Notes: a model not told the origin generated them from the letters alone. A DNA stretch of 64,000 nucleotides from an uncultured Muribaculaceae bacterium (GCA_910589055.1 CAJURN010000008.1:1-64000); one strand, 5' to 3'. Shown: positions 8,965 through 18,995, counted from the stretch's first letter. Made by a program: numbers and translations.

Positions 8965-10893
8965 TTATGCGAGTTTGGAGTCGATCAGGCGGATTTTTTC
9001 CTCAAGATCGGCAATGTCGGCGCGCAGACGCTCAATGCGGCGCTGCAGGTCGCGAACGAGGGATTCTCCCGATTTTGATTTGGAAGAGAGGAATCCCAGG
9101 TTGTTTTCAAATGTGCGGAGTTCGGCACGGCGGCTGTCGGCGGCGCGCAAAAGGCGTTCGCGCTCGCGGAAGAGCTTGTTGTCGTCACCCTCGATTTCAG
9201 CCACATTTGCCTGGAAACGGTTCATGCGGGCTTTTGACTTGATGAGGTCGAAGCGGGCACGTACGGCGTCAACGGCGTCACGATATGCCTCGTAAACCTT
9301 GTCTTTTTCGCGGAAAGGCACATGGCCGGTCTGTTGCCAGCGTTCCTGAAGAGCTTTGAATTCGGCGAGTGATTTCTCTCGGTCGTCGTCTTCGGCAGAG
9401 GCGAGGGCGGAAATAAGACCTATGATTTCACGCTTGGCCTTGAGGTTGGCGTTTTCAGCCTGGCGTGCTCCGGAAGTTGATTTCTTTTTCTGGTCGAAGA
9501 AGTAATCGCATGCAGCGGTGAAGCGGCGCCAAAGCGAGTCGCTGTGTTTCTTGGGCACGGCTCCGATTGTTTTCCATTCCTTCTGGAGGGCGAGGAACTG
9601 GTCGGTTGTGGCTTTCCAATCAGTACTTTCTTTGAGAGCTTCGGCACGGTCGGCGAGCTCCTGCTTGCGGACGAGGTTGCGGTTGAGTTCTTCTCGGCTG
9701 GTGCGGTAGAAAGCTGCTTTTGCTGCGAAGAAATTATCGCATGCCGTGCGGAAGCGGCTGAAAAGCTGGCGGTTGGCTTTGCGCGATGCAAAACCGAGGG
9801 TTTTCCATTCGTTCTGTGCGGCAAGGATGGCGGTAGTGGCCTCGTCCCAGGCGGGATATGTCTTGAGAGCGCTTGTGTCGATGGTCTCGATGCGTTCGCA
9901 CAGGGCTGTCTTTGCAGCTTCGTTTGCTGCTTCGGCAGCCTTGCGGGCCTCGAAGAAGGCCTGATAGCGCTTGTTGACTTCCGCGGAATAGTCGCGGAAC
10001 TTGTTCCATATTTCGTCGCGGAGTTCCTTGGCAACCGGCCCGATCTGACGCCACTTGTTGTGGAGTTCCTGCAGGCGGCGGTACGCGGCAATCACGTCTT
10101 CAAGTTCGGTAAGTCCTCGGGCTTCTTCGAGCAGGAGCTCTTTCTCGGCGAGGTTTTTCTTGAAGTCGTAATCGCGGAGTTCCTTGTTGATTTTGAGATT
10201 GTCGGAGAAGCGTTCGCGGGCTTCCTGGAAGCGCTTCCACACGCCCGTGTCCTCGCTCTGCTCGACGTCGCCCACTGCATTGAACTCGTCCTGAAGCTCG
10301 CGGTAGCGGGGGAATGTGCGGTTTACGTTGTCGGTGTCCTCTGCGAGAGAGAGAATCTCTTCGATGATGGCGTTCTTGCGCTCAAGGTTAGCGGCCTTGA
10401 TTGCAGCCTGTTGTAGCGACCATTCAGTCTTTTTCTCTTTCAGGGCTGTGAGCACGTCCTGGAACTGTACTTCAAAGCCGTCGGGGAGCACGAGGGCATC
10501 TGCCGTAGGCTCTTCCTGTCCTTCGGCGGGAACCACGGGTTCAGCTTTCTTGCAAATCGACAGGAAATGCTGGCGCAGGCGTCGGATCTCATCGTTGGAG
10601 ATTTCCGCAGCGTCTTTTTCGAGGAGTTCCTTGGCAGCTTGCAGAAGTTCGTCGGGAGCGAGTCCGGCCAATGAGCGGCCCGAGGCAGCTTCCTCGCCTT
10701 CAATGCCTTCAGTCATAATATCTTCGGCTGCTTCCTCCGGATTTTCCGCGGGAGAGTCAGCAGTGGCGACGGAGAGTTCTGTTTCCGTCACTTCATTTGT
10801 TCCGGAGTCGGCCTTGACGGTGGCCGACGCCTCGTTGAGGGGTTGTTCCTTGGGGGCCTCTGCGCCGGACAAGGAGGTTTCACGCATTTCCAT
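8965..10893 (-). CDS. DUF349 repeat protein
   Basis: This 642-residue cytoplasmic protein has an acidic, low-complexity N-terminus (about 1-75) followed by about five copies of a helical repeat. Each copy has a core like EWKTIGAVPKKHSDSLWRRF, that is W, a Gly, Pro/Lys, then a W-x-x-F pair about 15 residues later. This is the DUF349 pattern. The C-terminal 100 residues form a predicted coiled coil ending in IRLIDSKLA. No enzyme motif is seen; a scaffold or nucleic-acid-associated role has not been shown. It lies 71 bp upstream of the sugar transferase gene and may share its transcript. Confidence 0.85.
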   Translation of the reverse strand: MEMRETSLSGAEAPKEQPLNEASATVKADSGTNEVTETELSVATADSPAENPEEAAEDIMTEGIEGEEAASGRSLAGLAPDELLQAAKELLEKDAAEISNDEIRRLRQHFLSICKKAEPVVPAEGQEEPTADALVLPDGFEVQFQDVLTALKEKKTEWSLQQAAIKAANLERKNAIIEEILSLAEDTDNVNRTFPRYRELQDEFNAVGDVEQSEDTGVWKRFQEARERFSDNLKINKELRDYDFKKNLAEKELLLEEARGLTELEDVIAAYRRLQELHNKWRQIGPVAKELRDEIWNKFRDYSAEVNKRYQAFFEARKAAEAANEAAKTALCERIETIDTSALKTYPAWDEATTAILAAQNEWKTLGFASRKANRQLFSRFRTACDNFFAAKAAFYRTSREELNRNLVRKQELADRAEALKESTDWKATTDQFLALQKEWKTIGAVPKKHSDSLWRRFTAACDYFFDQKKKSTSGARQAENANLKAKREIIGLISALASAEDDDREKSLAEFKALQERWQQTGHVPFREKDKVYEAYRDAVDAVRARFDLIKSKARMNRFQANVAEIEGDDNKLFRERERLLRAADSRRAELRTFENNLGFLSSKSKSGESLVRDLQRRIERLRADIADLEEKIRLIDSKLA

Positions 10894-10942
10894 AATGTCG
10901 GTTTAAAAATTAAGAAAACTGCCGTAGCAGATATTTATGCCC

Positions 10943-10971
10943 CAAAAATACTAAAAAACTTTTAAATCAAA
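10943..10971 (-). promoter_or_regulatory. Promoter of the DUF349 gene
   Basis: On the minus strand TATTTTTG (10950 to 10943) fits TAnnTTTG and TTTG (10971 to 10968) lies 17 bp upstream. The leader would be about 45 nt. Confidence 0.5.
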
Positions 10972-11091
10972 TACTTTTAGGAGAAATAATTTATGGACGG
11001 GTCTTTTTGCTGATGCTTTAAGGCGGTTTTCGGGAAGAGTTAAATGTCTTTACGCGGTTGGATATGATGATAAATTGCAGCGCTGTCAATG

Positions 11092-11099
11092 TAACTTTG
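11092..11099 (+). promoter_or_regulatory. -7 element of the holin-like gene
   Basis: TAACTTTG fits TAnnTTTG and lies 44 bp before the ATG at 11144. No convincing -33 element is seen at 19-20 bp. Confidence 0.45.
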
Positions 11100-11143
11100 C
11101 CCAAGAAAAAGTAATCTTTAATCCCTTAATCCTTTATCCAATC

Positions 11144-11632
11144 ATGAACAAGGTGGTGTTTACTTCGTTGGCGGCTTTTGTGACCGGATTTATGGCTCCG
11201 GTGTTTCCTTATGCGGGAGTGTGTACGTTTTTTGTGATGCTTGATGTGCTGAGTGCGTGGCAGCTCGGAGTGAGAATCCGGCGCCGTTCGGAAATGGAGA
11301 ATCAGACCGTTCCGGCTGAGGCAGGACGCCTTTCGTCGCGCAAGTTCGGCGCTACTGTGGTGACTCTTGTGAAAATATATCTTGCTCTCACGGCGGCTTC
11401 GATGGCGCAGACTGTCATAGTGGGTGATGCCCTTTTGCCCGGCGGTTTCAATTGCCTGAAGTTCGTTGCCGGAGCGATTTGCGTGTGGCAGGCAATTTCA
11501 GTGCTTGAGAATGAATCGACGTGCTCCGATGCGCGTTGGGCACGGATTGCGCGGCGCTTCCTTGTGGATAAGACGGCCAGACATACGGGTATAGATATCG
11601 ACAGCGAACCTTCCGGAAAGAAATCTGTTTAA
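11144..11632 (+). CDS. Small membrane protein, phage-holin-like
   Basis: This 162-residue protein starts at the ATG at 11144, the first start giving a hydrophobic N-terminus. It has about three membrane segments: residues 4-40, 70-90 and 100-118. The spacing, the basic stretch before helix two (SSRKFGATVVTLVKIY) and the ISVLEN motif after helix three resemble the phage_holin_4 family, which Bacteroidota often carry as a single chromosomal gene. No lysin or other phage gene is nearby, so a lysis role is doubtful. It lies 29 bp upstream of cysK. The family call is from memory of the motif pattern and is moderate. Confidence 0.5.
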   Translation: MNKVVFTSLAAFVTGFMAPVFPYAGVCTFFVMLDVLSAWQLGVRIRRRSEMENQTVPAEAGRLSSRKFGATVVTLVKIYLALTAASMAQTVIVGDALLPGGFNCLKFVAGAICVWQAISVLENESTCSDARWARIARRFLVDKTARHTGIDIDSEPSGKKSV

Positions 11633-11661
11633 AAGAAAACAATCAAAATTCACCACTTATT

Positions 11662-12576
11662 ATGCCGATATCAGAAAACATACTTGAAACAATAGGTCAT
11701 ACACCGCTCGTAAAAATCAACCGTCTTAATCCGCGCCCCGGCGAAGTCGATATACTTGCCAAGGTGGAGGGTTTCAATCCCACGGGAAGTATCAAGGACC
11801 GCATCGCGCTCAACATGATTGAGCATGCCGAACAGAATGGCTTGATTCGCCCGGGACAGACTATTATTGAACCCACCTCCGGAAATACCGGAATCGGGCT
11901 TGCCATTGTCGGAATCACACGCGGTTATCCCGTTGAGATAGTTATGAGCGAGGGCGTGTCGGTGGAGCGGCGCAAGATTCTGCGTTCGTTCGGAGCTAAG
12001 GTCACACTCACTCCCGCCGACGAAGGTACGGATGGAGCGATACGCCTCGCACGTCGTCTCGCAGCCGAGAATCCTGAAAAATATTATATGCCCGACCAGT
12101 TTGCCAATGCGGCCAATTATATGGCGCATTACAACCGCACTGCTCTCGAAATTTGGGAACAGGCCGGCGGGAAGGTCGATTATCTTGTGAGTGCCATCGG
12201 GACATCGGGAACTATAATGGGGTTGTCGAAGTTTATGCGCGCGCTCAATCCCGATATTACCGTTGTGTGCGCTCAGCCGGTCAAGGGACATTATATCCAA
12301 GGGTTGAAAAACCTTGAGGAGGCAATCGTGCCCGCTATTTACGACCCTGCGCAAATCAATGTCCAGGAGATGATTGAAAGCGAGGAAGCCATCGAGATGG
12401 CGCGGCAGATAATTGCCAAAGAGGGCATCTTTGTTGGCATGAGCAGCGGCGCGGCCATGCTCGCAGCCATACGCACAGCCGAAAAAGCCCCCGCAGGTTC
12501 CACGATAGTGGTCGTCTTCCCCGACCGCGCCGAGAAATACCTCTCCACCACCATGTTCGCCCCCTTCGACGAATGA
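11662..12576 (+). CDS. cysK: Cysteine synthase A (O-acetylserine sulfhydrylase)
   Basis: This 304-residue PLP enzyme makes L-cysteine from O-acetylserine and sulfide in the cytoplasm. The PLP lysine is Lys45 in GSIKDR, the substrate loop TSGNTG is at 72-77, and the phosphate-binding loop GTSGT is at 180-184. The C-terminal half shows GMSSGAA. Length and motifs fit CysK; the family also includes CysM, but the N-terminal IGHTPLVKIN and the length favour CysK. Its stop codon is one base from the stop of the convergent regulator gene, leaving no room for a separate terminator. Confidence 0.94.
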   Translation: MPISENILETIGHTPLVKINRLNPRPGEVDILAKVEGFNPTGSIKDRIALNMIEHAEQNGLIRPGQTIIEPTSGNTGIGLAIVGITRGYPVEIVMSEGVSVERRKILRSFGAKVTLTPADEGTDGAIRLARRLAAENPEKYYMPDQFANAANYMAHYNRTALEIWEQAGGKVDYLVSAIGTSGTIMGLSKFMRALNPDITVVCAQPVKGHYIQGLKNLEEAIVPAIYDPAQINVQEMIESEEAIEMARQIIAKEGIFVGMSSGAAMLAAIRTAEKAPAGSTIVVVFPDRAEKYLSTTMFAPFDE

Positions 12577-12577
12577 A

Positions 12578-15490
12578 TCACAGATTCTCCAGGTAGTCGG
12601 TGAGGGAGGTTTCGGTGGGGAGTTCCATCTTCTTGCGTAGGCGGTAGCGGGCCATTTCCACTGATTTGTAGGAGATGTTGATGAGAGGAGCGATTTCTTT
12701 GCTCGACAATCCCATCTTTATGTAGCAGCACAGGCGCTTGTCGGAAGCGCTGAGGTTGGGATGCCGTTCCATAAGGCGTTTTGTGTAGTTTTCGTACACG
12801 ATGTCGAAGTTCTGTGTGAACGTTTTCCAATCGTCGTCGTGGCTGATATTGTCTTCAATAGCAGTCTGGATTCGGGCGAGTTGTTTCTGTATTCCGGGAG
12901 TGCCGGATTCAAGTCCGGGTATTTCCTGGATTTTTGCTATTTTGGCGGCGATTTCGTGGAGAATCTCGTTTTTGCGGATAAGATTCATTGTTGTGTTGCT
13001 CAGTTCGCTGCTCTTGTGTTTTACGTCATGTTCGAGTTGCTCCGACTTGAGCGTGGCGATTTCAAAGTCCTTCACAAGCGCCTCGCGCTCGGCGCGGCGT
13101 CGCAGTTCGTCGAGTTCTTTTTTCTTGCGGAGCTCAATCTGACGTTCGGCTTCAACTTTCCATCGGCGTATTATGAAATATCCGGCATCCATCAGGAGCA
13201 ATGCGATGAGTCCGTAGGCGATTTTTGCCGGGGTGGAACGGAACCATGGCGGTTGCACGGAGAAAGAGTAGGTGGTTTCTTCCGTGATTCCGCTCGCAAT
13301 ATCGGTTGCCCTCAGGTGCAAGGTGTAATTGCCTTCGGTCATGCGGGTGTATTCGCGTGTCGATTCGGACGATACGGGAGTCCAGTCGGTATCGTAATTT
13401 TCAAGATACGAGCTGTATCTTATCACGTTCGGGGAGGTAAAATCGGGACATGCAAATTCAAAGCGTACCGAGTTAAGTCCGTAGGGTAGGGTAAGCTCCT
13501 GCGTCAGTGCCGTACGTGACAGGGCGGCGTTGTAGACGAGAGAATCCCGGTTGGCATACACTGCGCTGATAAATGGTTTCGGCGCCCATTGTCCGCTGCG
13601 GCGGGGGCGCGTGTCGATAGTCCAGAATCCATCCTGATTGGCAACAATAAGTTCGCCCGGGCCGAGATAGTTGACGTGCTCGTAGCCGTTTATTATTTTG
13701 TCGGCCATCGACTTTATGGGTCGGAAAGCCAGACGCAGGTCGCCGTTTGCATCGGGGCGCGCAAGGCTTAGGCCTCCGCTCTCAAGCAGGAACAACTGCC
13801 CTTCGGGGAGCGGATGCAGGGCATGAGGGCGTTCGGCGGCAAACAATGTGTTAAGTTCCATTTCGGGACGGATCCGTCCCGTAGCATAATCGTAGGCGTA
13901 GAATCCCTGATGGGTTGTGAACACGGCTTTGCCTCCGACCACAGCCACCGTGTTGAATCTGTCCTCGGGAAGGCCGTTGAGGTGGTTGTAAAGTCGCGAA
14001 TCGTCAAAAGCCACGGATTCCGTATTGAGGTGCAGCCGGTAGATACCTTTCATCCAGTGGGCAATCCATATGTATCCCTTGCTGTCGATTACGAAAAATC
14101 CGCTGATGTCGTCGTAGCCTTGTATCGGGCCTACGTCATGCCATTGGCCGTTGTCTTTCTTGATGAGGTGGAAGTGGTCGTAAGTCGATGCAATCGCGTA
14201 GTCGCTTCCTGAGCCGAGCCGGCACACTTTGTAAGCTCCGCTCAGTTCCGGGATACGGGTGATTTTACCTCCCTTGGAATGAAATACACCAGCATCGCCG
14301 GAGATAAAGAATTCGCCGTCTTCATCCTCCGAGAGCGACCAAATCTGACCTCTAAGCTCACGGTTCAGTGCCAGGGGCGACGGCGAGTCCTCAAAGGGAT
14401 ATGAGGCCGAGTACAGTCCCTGGTTGGTGCCGAAATATACCCTGTGTCCCATCTTTAGCGAGGCGTAACCTGCGCCGACATCGTTGGATGGCCCTATCAG
14501 GGATGAAACGGGAGAGTTGTATATCGCGTAGGTGAGTCCGTTGTCAAGGCTTAGCCATATGTTTCCTGCCATGTCGAACGATGCGCTCAGTACGGTGTTG
14601 TTCTGCAGGCCGCTTTCCTTATTGATATAATGGGTCTCATCGGTCGCGAAGTTTTTTACTACTGCACCACGGGTGACGGTTCCGAACACGAAGTCATTTC
14701 CGGCGGCTGCCGCGCAGAATACCTGACTGTCGCGCAGAAAGCGGTCGAGGTCGCAGTCATATGGCGTAACCTGCCGTCCGTCGTAGAGATAGAGACCGTC
14801 CATCGACGTCACGATAAGAATCGTGCGCATGATGTCGAGGTTGTACATGCCCACGATTTTCTTCTGTATCAGACATTCCGTGCCCGGAGCCGGAACGAGT
14901 CGTGAGCCGTTGAAGCGCAGAATCCTGCCGTCGTCAAGCGCGAGGAACAGCAGATTGTCGACGAGCGCCGATTTGGAAATTCGCCCCGGTGCGTTGATTA
15001 CGGTGGTGCGATTCCCGTCGTAGCGGAAAAGATGGTAGTCGCTCTGAAACCACACTTTGTCCTCGATACGTATGATATTCCATACTTCGGTAAATTGTGG
15101 ACGGTTTTCGGCAAGGGTGGGGAGCAGGGAAGTATATCTGAGGTCACCGGAGATTGAATCGGGATGCCAGTAGCCGAATTCCTCCGAGCCTCCGGCATAT
15201 ATCCGGTCGAGCTCTTTGTCGTATAGGAGCGAGCGGACGGTCGTACTGTTCGGAAGATACCGCGTGCGCCACCGTTCGCCGTCGAACATCATCATTCCAT
15301 CGCGGTTTCCGGCATATATGCGTCCGATGGAATCTTGGACAACCGCCCAATTCTGCGGCCCTCCGTCGTAGACATCGCTTGAGAAATTTCTCACCGGAAT
15401 GAAACCGACTGCCTGCGCTGCGGATGGAGCAAGCAGTACGATAATCGCAGCCGATACAATTGTCAGGAGTCGGGAAAAAGAGGGTTTCAT
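12578..15490 (-). CDS. Membrane-spanning propeller/Y_Y_Y sensor with LuxR-type DNA-binding domain
   Basis: This 970-residue protein has a signal peptide, a periplasmic region with many two-component-regulator-type propeller repeats (for example NIWLSLDNGLTYA, YIWIAHWMKGIYR), a Y_Y_Y domain (about 665-745), one membrane helix (about 757-775), a cytoplasmic coiled coil, and a C-terminal LuxR-type helix-turn-helix (about 910-967, LSSKEIAPLINISYKSVEMARYRLRKKM). It has the sensor architecture of hybrid two-component systems but no kinase or receiver, so it should bind DNA directly from the membrane. It is transcribed divergently from the susC operon and is the obvious local regulator, presumably sensing a glucan fragment in the periplasm. 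The ligand is inferred. Confidence 0.9.
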   Translation of the reverse strand: MKPSFSRLLTIVSAAIIVLLAPSAAQAVGFIPVRNFSSDVYDGGPQNWAVVQDSIGRIYAGNRDGMMMFDGERWRTRYLPNSTTVRSLLYDKELDRIYAGGSEEFGYWHPDSISGDLRYTSLLPTLAENRPQFTEVWNIIRIEDKVWFQSDYHLFRYDGNRTTVINAPGRISKSALVDNLLFLALDDGRILRFNGSRLVPAPGTECLIQKKIVGMYNLDIMRTILIVTSMDGLYLYDGRQVTPYDCDLDRFLRDSQVFCAAAAGNDFVFGTVTRGAVVKNFATDETHYINKESGLQNNTVLSASFDMAGNIWLSLDNGLTYAIYNSPVSSLIGPSNDVGAGYASLKMGHRVYFGTNQGLYSASYPFEDSPSPLALNRELRGQIWSLSEDEDGEFFISGDAGVFHSKGGKITRIPELSGAYKVCRLGSGSDYAIASTYDHFHLIKKDNGQWHDVGPIQGYDDISGFFVIDSKGYIWIAHWMKGIYRLHLNTESVAFDDSRLYNHLNGLPEDRFNTVAVVGGKAVFTTHQGFYAYDYATGRIRPEMELNTLFAAERPHALHPLPEGQLFLLESGGLSLARPDANGDLRLAFRPIKSMADKIINGYEHVNYLGPGELIVANQDGFWTIDTRPRRSGQWAPKPFISAVYANRDSLVYNAALSRTALTQELTLPYGLNSVRFEFACPDFTSPNVIRYSSYLENYDTDWTPVSSESTREYTRMTEGNYTLHLRATDIASGITEETTYSFSVQPPWFRSTPAKIAYGLIALLLMDAGYFIIRRWKVEAERQIELRKKKELDELRRRAEREALVKDFEIATLKSEQLEHDVKHKSSELSNTTMNLIRKNEILHEIAAKIAKIQEIPGLESGTPGIQKQLARIQTAIEDNISHDDDWKTFTQNFDIVYENYTKRLMERHPNLSASDKRLCCYIKMGLSSKEIAPLINISYKSVEMARYRLRKKMELPTETSLTDYLENL

Positions 15491-15653
15491 GGATAGAAAA
15501 AGGTGTTGTTTTTACACTTTTGAAGAGTCGCTTTCGAGCAGCGTTGCAAATTTCATAAAAAAGTTGATTAGTGGGTAAAGTAAATATATGTTTTACAACA
15601 TGTATTTTGTATTATACTGGTTATTAGTGATATAAATTGCGCTTGTAATGCTG

Positions 15654-15683
15654 TTGTAGAGGTGTGAAATTACTCTTGTAGAG
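15654..15683 (+). repeat. Direct repeat TTGTAGAG, candidate operator
   Basis: TTGTAGAG occurs at 15654-15661 and 15676-15683, 22 bp apart start to start (about two helical turns). GTGTGAAAT and GGTGAAAAT follow the two copies at different distances. The pair ends 20 bp upstream of the -33 element of the susC promoter, a position suited to an activator site. Confidence 0.4.
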
Positions 15684-15703
15684 TCAGTATAGGGGTGAAA
15701 ATA

Positions 15704-15734
15704 TTTGGATAAAGCCTTTTTGATGCTAATTTTG
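15704..15734 (+). promoter_or_regulatory. Promoter of the glucan-utilization operon
   Basis: TTTG (15704-15707), a 19-bp spacer and TAATTTTG (15727-15734) match the Bacteroidota consensus in sequence and spacing. The transcript would start near 15738 and carry a leader of about 90 nt before the susC ATG. Confidence 0.8.
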
Positions 15735-15829
15735 CAGTGTCGGAAGATGAAAGCTCCGGCTCTGATACCATAACGGACCAATCGAATACAAACAACAGGA
15801 TAAAACCTAATACCATTCATACCTTATTT

Positions 15830-18800
15830 ATGAATAAAATCATTTTCACATTTCTTCTTGCCCTTACTGCAATCGGCATGTCGGCACAGAATTTTACGGT
15901 GACAGGAGTTGTCTCTTCCGCGGAAGACGGCGAACCCCTGATTGGCGCATCCGTCACAGTCAAGGGCGGCAAAGCGGCGGTAGTCACCGATATTGATGGA
16001 AATTATATTATTAATGTGGCAAAGGGTTCGACACTTCAATTTTCCTATATCGGATTTGTGTCGGCGGAGAAGACCGTTGGTGAATCCACAAAAATAGACG
16101 TTGCCCTCCAGCCCAAGAGCGATATTCTTGACGAAGTGGTTGTAATCGGTTACGGTGCTGTAAAGAAAAGCGACCTCACCGGTTCGGTTTCGAGTGTCGG
16201 TTCCGACAAACTCACCAAGACGCCCGCCGCATCGCTGTCCAACGCCCTCCAAGGTCAGGTGGCCGGTGTGACGGTCAACTCGCTCACAGGACGCCCCGGA
16301 GCAGGAGCGGAGGTGCGTATCCGTGGCGTGGGCACAATCAACGGTGCATCACCAATTTATGTTGTTGACGGTGTTATTGCCGACGATATTGACTTCCTTT
16401 CGCCCAACGATATCGAGCATATCGAAATCCTCAAGGATGCCTCTGCAACAGCCATCTACGGCTCGCGTGGTGCCAACGGTGTGATTATCGTCACCACCAA
16501 GGGCGGCGGACTCAACCAGCCCACACACGTTACGTTCAACGGCTATGTAGGTGTGCAGCAGCGCTGGAAAAAGCTTGACGTGATGAACGCCAAGGATTTT
16601 GCCGACACATATGTTGCCATCAACTCCAATGCGGCTGCAAAGAAGGTCTACAACGAACAGGGCTTCAACCAGTGGCTGTCGCTCTACCAGGGTGTGCGCA
16701 ATTCCGATTACTATCCCACAGTCTACAATCCCGACACCAATCCCGGCGGCTTCGACTATTCAAGTGTCGACACCGACTGGCAGGATGAGGTGTTCCGCGA
16801 TGGTATGATTCAGAACTACCACCTCTCCGTCGATGGCGGAAACGACAAGACAACATATTCGATGTCAGGCAGCTGGTTCCAGCAGGACGGTATTATCATC
16901 GGCTCCGATTACAGCCGTTTCACAGGCCGCCTGAATACGTCGTTCCAGGCTTTCCCCTGGCTCAAACTCGGCGAGAATGTATCGTTTATGTCTTCGGTTG
17001 CCAAGAACGCCTACGAGAGCGGCGACAACAGCGAGAGCGCCGGAGCCAACATCCTCTCGGCAGCCTTCGCGATGGCTCCCTGGGATCCGGTCTATTATCC
17101 CGAGGGTTCCGTCAACCGCAAGGGTCGCGACCTCAGCGGCGGTATTTCGGCAGGCTCCAACTTCAAGAATGTTGTCAATCCAATGTCGATGGTGACATAC
17201 TCGCATCCCAAGACACGCAACGAGCGTTTTGTAGGTAACGTGTATCTCGACCTCACTCCCGTGAAGAATTTCGTGCTTCACTCGAGCTATAATTTCGACT
17301 ACCGTATCACCACCGACAAGAGTTTCATGGAAGACTATGAAGTGTCGGCTTACGACAAGCGCGACAAGAATTTCCTAAGCTCAATGATGGCACGCAGCTA
17401 CTACTGGAATGTCGATAACATCCTCACTTACAGCAATACATTCGCCAAGAAACACAGCCTCACGGCGATGGCCGGTTTCACTGTCGAGGAATACAACTAC
17501 TATTCCATCGGAAACTCCGGAGCGTCAATCATCAATCCGGTTGAACGCAACTGGTATCTGTCGCAAGTGACCGAGGATTTCGGCACACCCAGCGACGGTG
17601 TGGCACGAAACCGCCGCCAGTCATGGCTGGGACGTATCAACTACTCCTTCGACAGCCGCTATCTGCTCACTGTCAACTTCCGTGCCGACGGTTCAAGCAA
17701 ATTCTCCGAAAACCGTTGGGGCTATTTCCCCTCTTTCGCTCTTGCATGGCGAATGAGCAACGAAAAATTCATGGAAGGCATCACGGCTCTCAACGATCTC
17801 AAAATCCGTTTCGGCTGGGGTAAGGTCGGAAACGACAATATCGGCAACGATGCCTTTGTCCAGAACATGTTCAACAACGGCCCCACTTTCGTCGACTATG
17901 TTTTCGGTCCCTCGCAGGGTCTTGTCAACGGTGCAGCCGTGCTCACATGGATCAATAACGGCGGACATTGGGAAAATACCGAACAGTGGAGCGTCGGCGT
18001 CGACTTCTCTTTCTGGAATGGAAAACTCAACGGTTCGGTCGACGGATTTATCCGCGACACCAACGACATGCTCATGAGCGTGAACGCCCCCGCACACGTA
18101 GGCAACCGCTACGCAGGTATGGCAAACGTAGGCAAGGTGCGCAACAAGGGTCTTGAAATCAGCCTCGACCACCGCAATACATTGTCGAAGAACTTCCACT
18201 ATTCAGTGGGCGGCAACGTGTCATTCATCGACAACGAGCTTGTCGAACTCAACGGCGGCTCACCCATCTACACCAACTACGGTCAGGTTCAGGTTGTCAA
18301 CCGCGGCTATCCTCTGTATTACTTCTGGGGCTACCAGTGTGACGGCATTTTCCGCACCGATGAGGAAGTTCTTGAAGCCCTTCCCGGTTACACCGCTGCC
18401 GACACTCCTTTCCATGCAGGTGACATCAAGTACCGCGACAATAATGGCGACGGACGCATCGACGACAGCGACCGTGTGAATCTCGGTTCTTCGATTCCCA
18501 AAGTCAACTATGGCATCAATCTCGGTGCATGGTACCGCGACTTCGACCTCCAGCTCTTCTTCCAGGGTGTCGCAGGCTCGAAAATCTACAACCAGATGCG
18601 TCATCGCCTTGAAAGCAACGGCACCACCTCAGTTCTGTCGCCCATAATGGCCGATGCCTGGACTGCTGACAATCCCGACGGCTCCATCGCCAATCCGCGA
18701 AATTCTATCAACTACTACGTTTCCGACCGGTTCCTTGAAAGCGGCAACTACTTCCGCCTGAAGAATCTCCAGCTCGGTTACAGCCTGCCCAAATCGGTGC

Positions 18801-18964
18801 TCGGAAGCCGCGGACTCAGCGCATGCCGCTTCTACATCCAGTGTTCCAACGTGTTCACCATCACCAAGTATAAAGGATTTGACCCCGAAGTCAGCGGAGG
18901 TGTTGATTATGGCAACTATCCACAGAGCCGCACGTTCCTCTTTGGTGTGAACATCACATATTAA
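15830..18964 (+). CDS. SusC/RagA family TonB-linked outer-membrane transporter
   Basis: From the ATG at 15830 the product is 1044 residues, usual for SusC. It has a signal peptide (cut near ...GMSAQ), a CarboxypepD_reg-like domain (about 22-105), a TonB-interaction segment (DEVVVIGYGAVKKSDLTGSV), a plug domain with KDASATAIYGSRGANGVIIVTT, and a C-terminal barrel ending in FLFGVNITY. It would import oligosaccharides across the outer membrane using TonB energy, with the SusD lipoprotein as lid. The frame extends further upstream but that part has no signal peptide and spans the leader. It is the first gene of the locus, 31 bp before susD. Confidence 0.95.
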   Translation: MNKIIFTFLLALTAIGMSAQNFTVTGVVSSAEDGEPLIGASVTVKGGKAAVVTDIDGNYIINVAKGSTLQFSYIGFVSAEKTVGESTKIDVALQPKSDILDEVVVIGYGAVKKSDLTGSVSSVGSDKLTKTPAASLSNALQGQVAGVTVNSLTGRPGAGAEVRIRGVGTINGASPIYVVDGVIADDIDFLSPNDIEHIEILKDASATAIYGSRGANGVIIVTTKGGGLNQPTHVTFNGYVGVQQRWKKLDVMNAKDFADTYVAINSNAAAKKVYNEQGFNQWLSLYQGVRNSDYYPTVYNPDTNPGGFDYSSVDTDWQDEVFRDGMIQNYHLSVDGGNDKTTYSMSGSWFQQDGIIIGSDYSRFTGRLNTSFQAFPWLKLGENVSFMSSVAKNAYESGDNSESAGANILSAAFAMAPWDPVYYPEGSVNRKGRDLSGGISAGSNFKNVVNPMSMVTYSHPKTRNERFVGNVYLDLTPVKNFVLHSSYNFDYRITTDKSFMEDYEVSAYDKRDKNFLSSMMARSYYWNVDNILTYSNTFAKKHSLTAMAGFTVEEYNYYSIGNSGASIINPVERNWYLSQVTEDFGTPSDGVARNRRQSWLGRINYSFDSRYLLTVNFRADGSSKFSENRWGYFPSFALAWRMSNEKFMEGITALNDLKIRFGWGKVGNDNIGNDAFVQNMFNNGPTFVDYVFGPSQGLVNGAAVLTWINNGGHWENTEQWSVGVDFSFWNGKLNGSVDGFIRDTNDMLMSVNAPAHVGNRYAGMANVGKVRNKGLEISLDHRNTLSKNFHYSVGGNVSFIDNELVELNGGSPIYTNYGQVQVVNRGYPLYYFWGYQCDGIFRTDEEVLEALPGYTAADTPFHAGDIKYRDNNGDGRIDDSDRVNLGSSIPKVNYGINLGAWYRDFDLQLFFQGVAGSKIYNQMRHRLESNGTTSVLSPIMADAWTADNPDGSIANPRNSINYYVSDRFLESGNYFRLKNLQLGYSLPKSVLGSRGLSACRFYIQCSNVFTITKYKGFDPEVSGGVDYGNYPQSRTFLFGVNITY

Positions 18965-18995
18965 TCTCCTTAATATCTAAATATCAGTCTGAAAA

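Larger units (their letters stand above)
15491..15829. other. 339-bp regulatory region between the regulator and susC
   Basis: No gene is supported here. The region is AT-rich in its middle (15550-15650) and contains, reading toward susC, a pair of direct repeats (15654-15683), a clear promoter (15704-15734) and a leader of about 90 nt before the ATG at 15830. No clear promoter for the divergent regulator gene was found. Confidence 0.7.

Noticed and set aside
11144..11632. Prophage remnant
   Set aside because: One holin-like gene alone, between housekeeping genes, with no lysin, capsid or integrase nearby.
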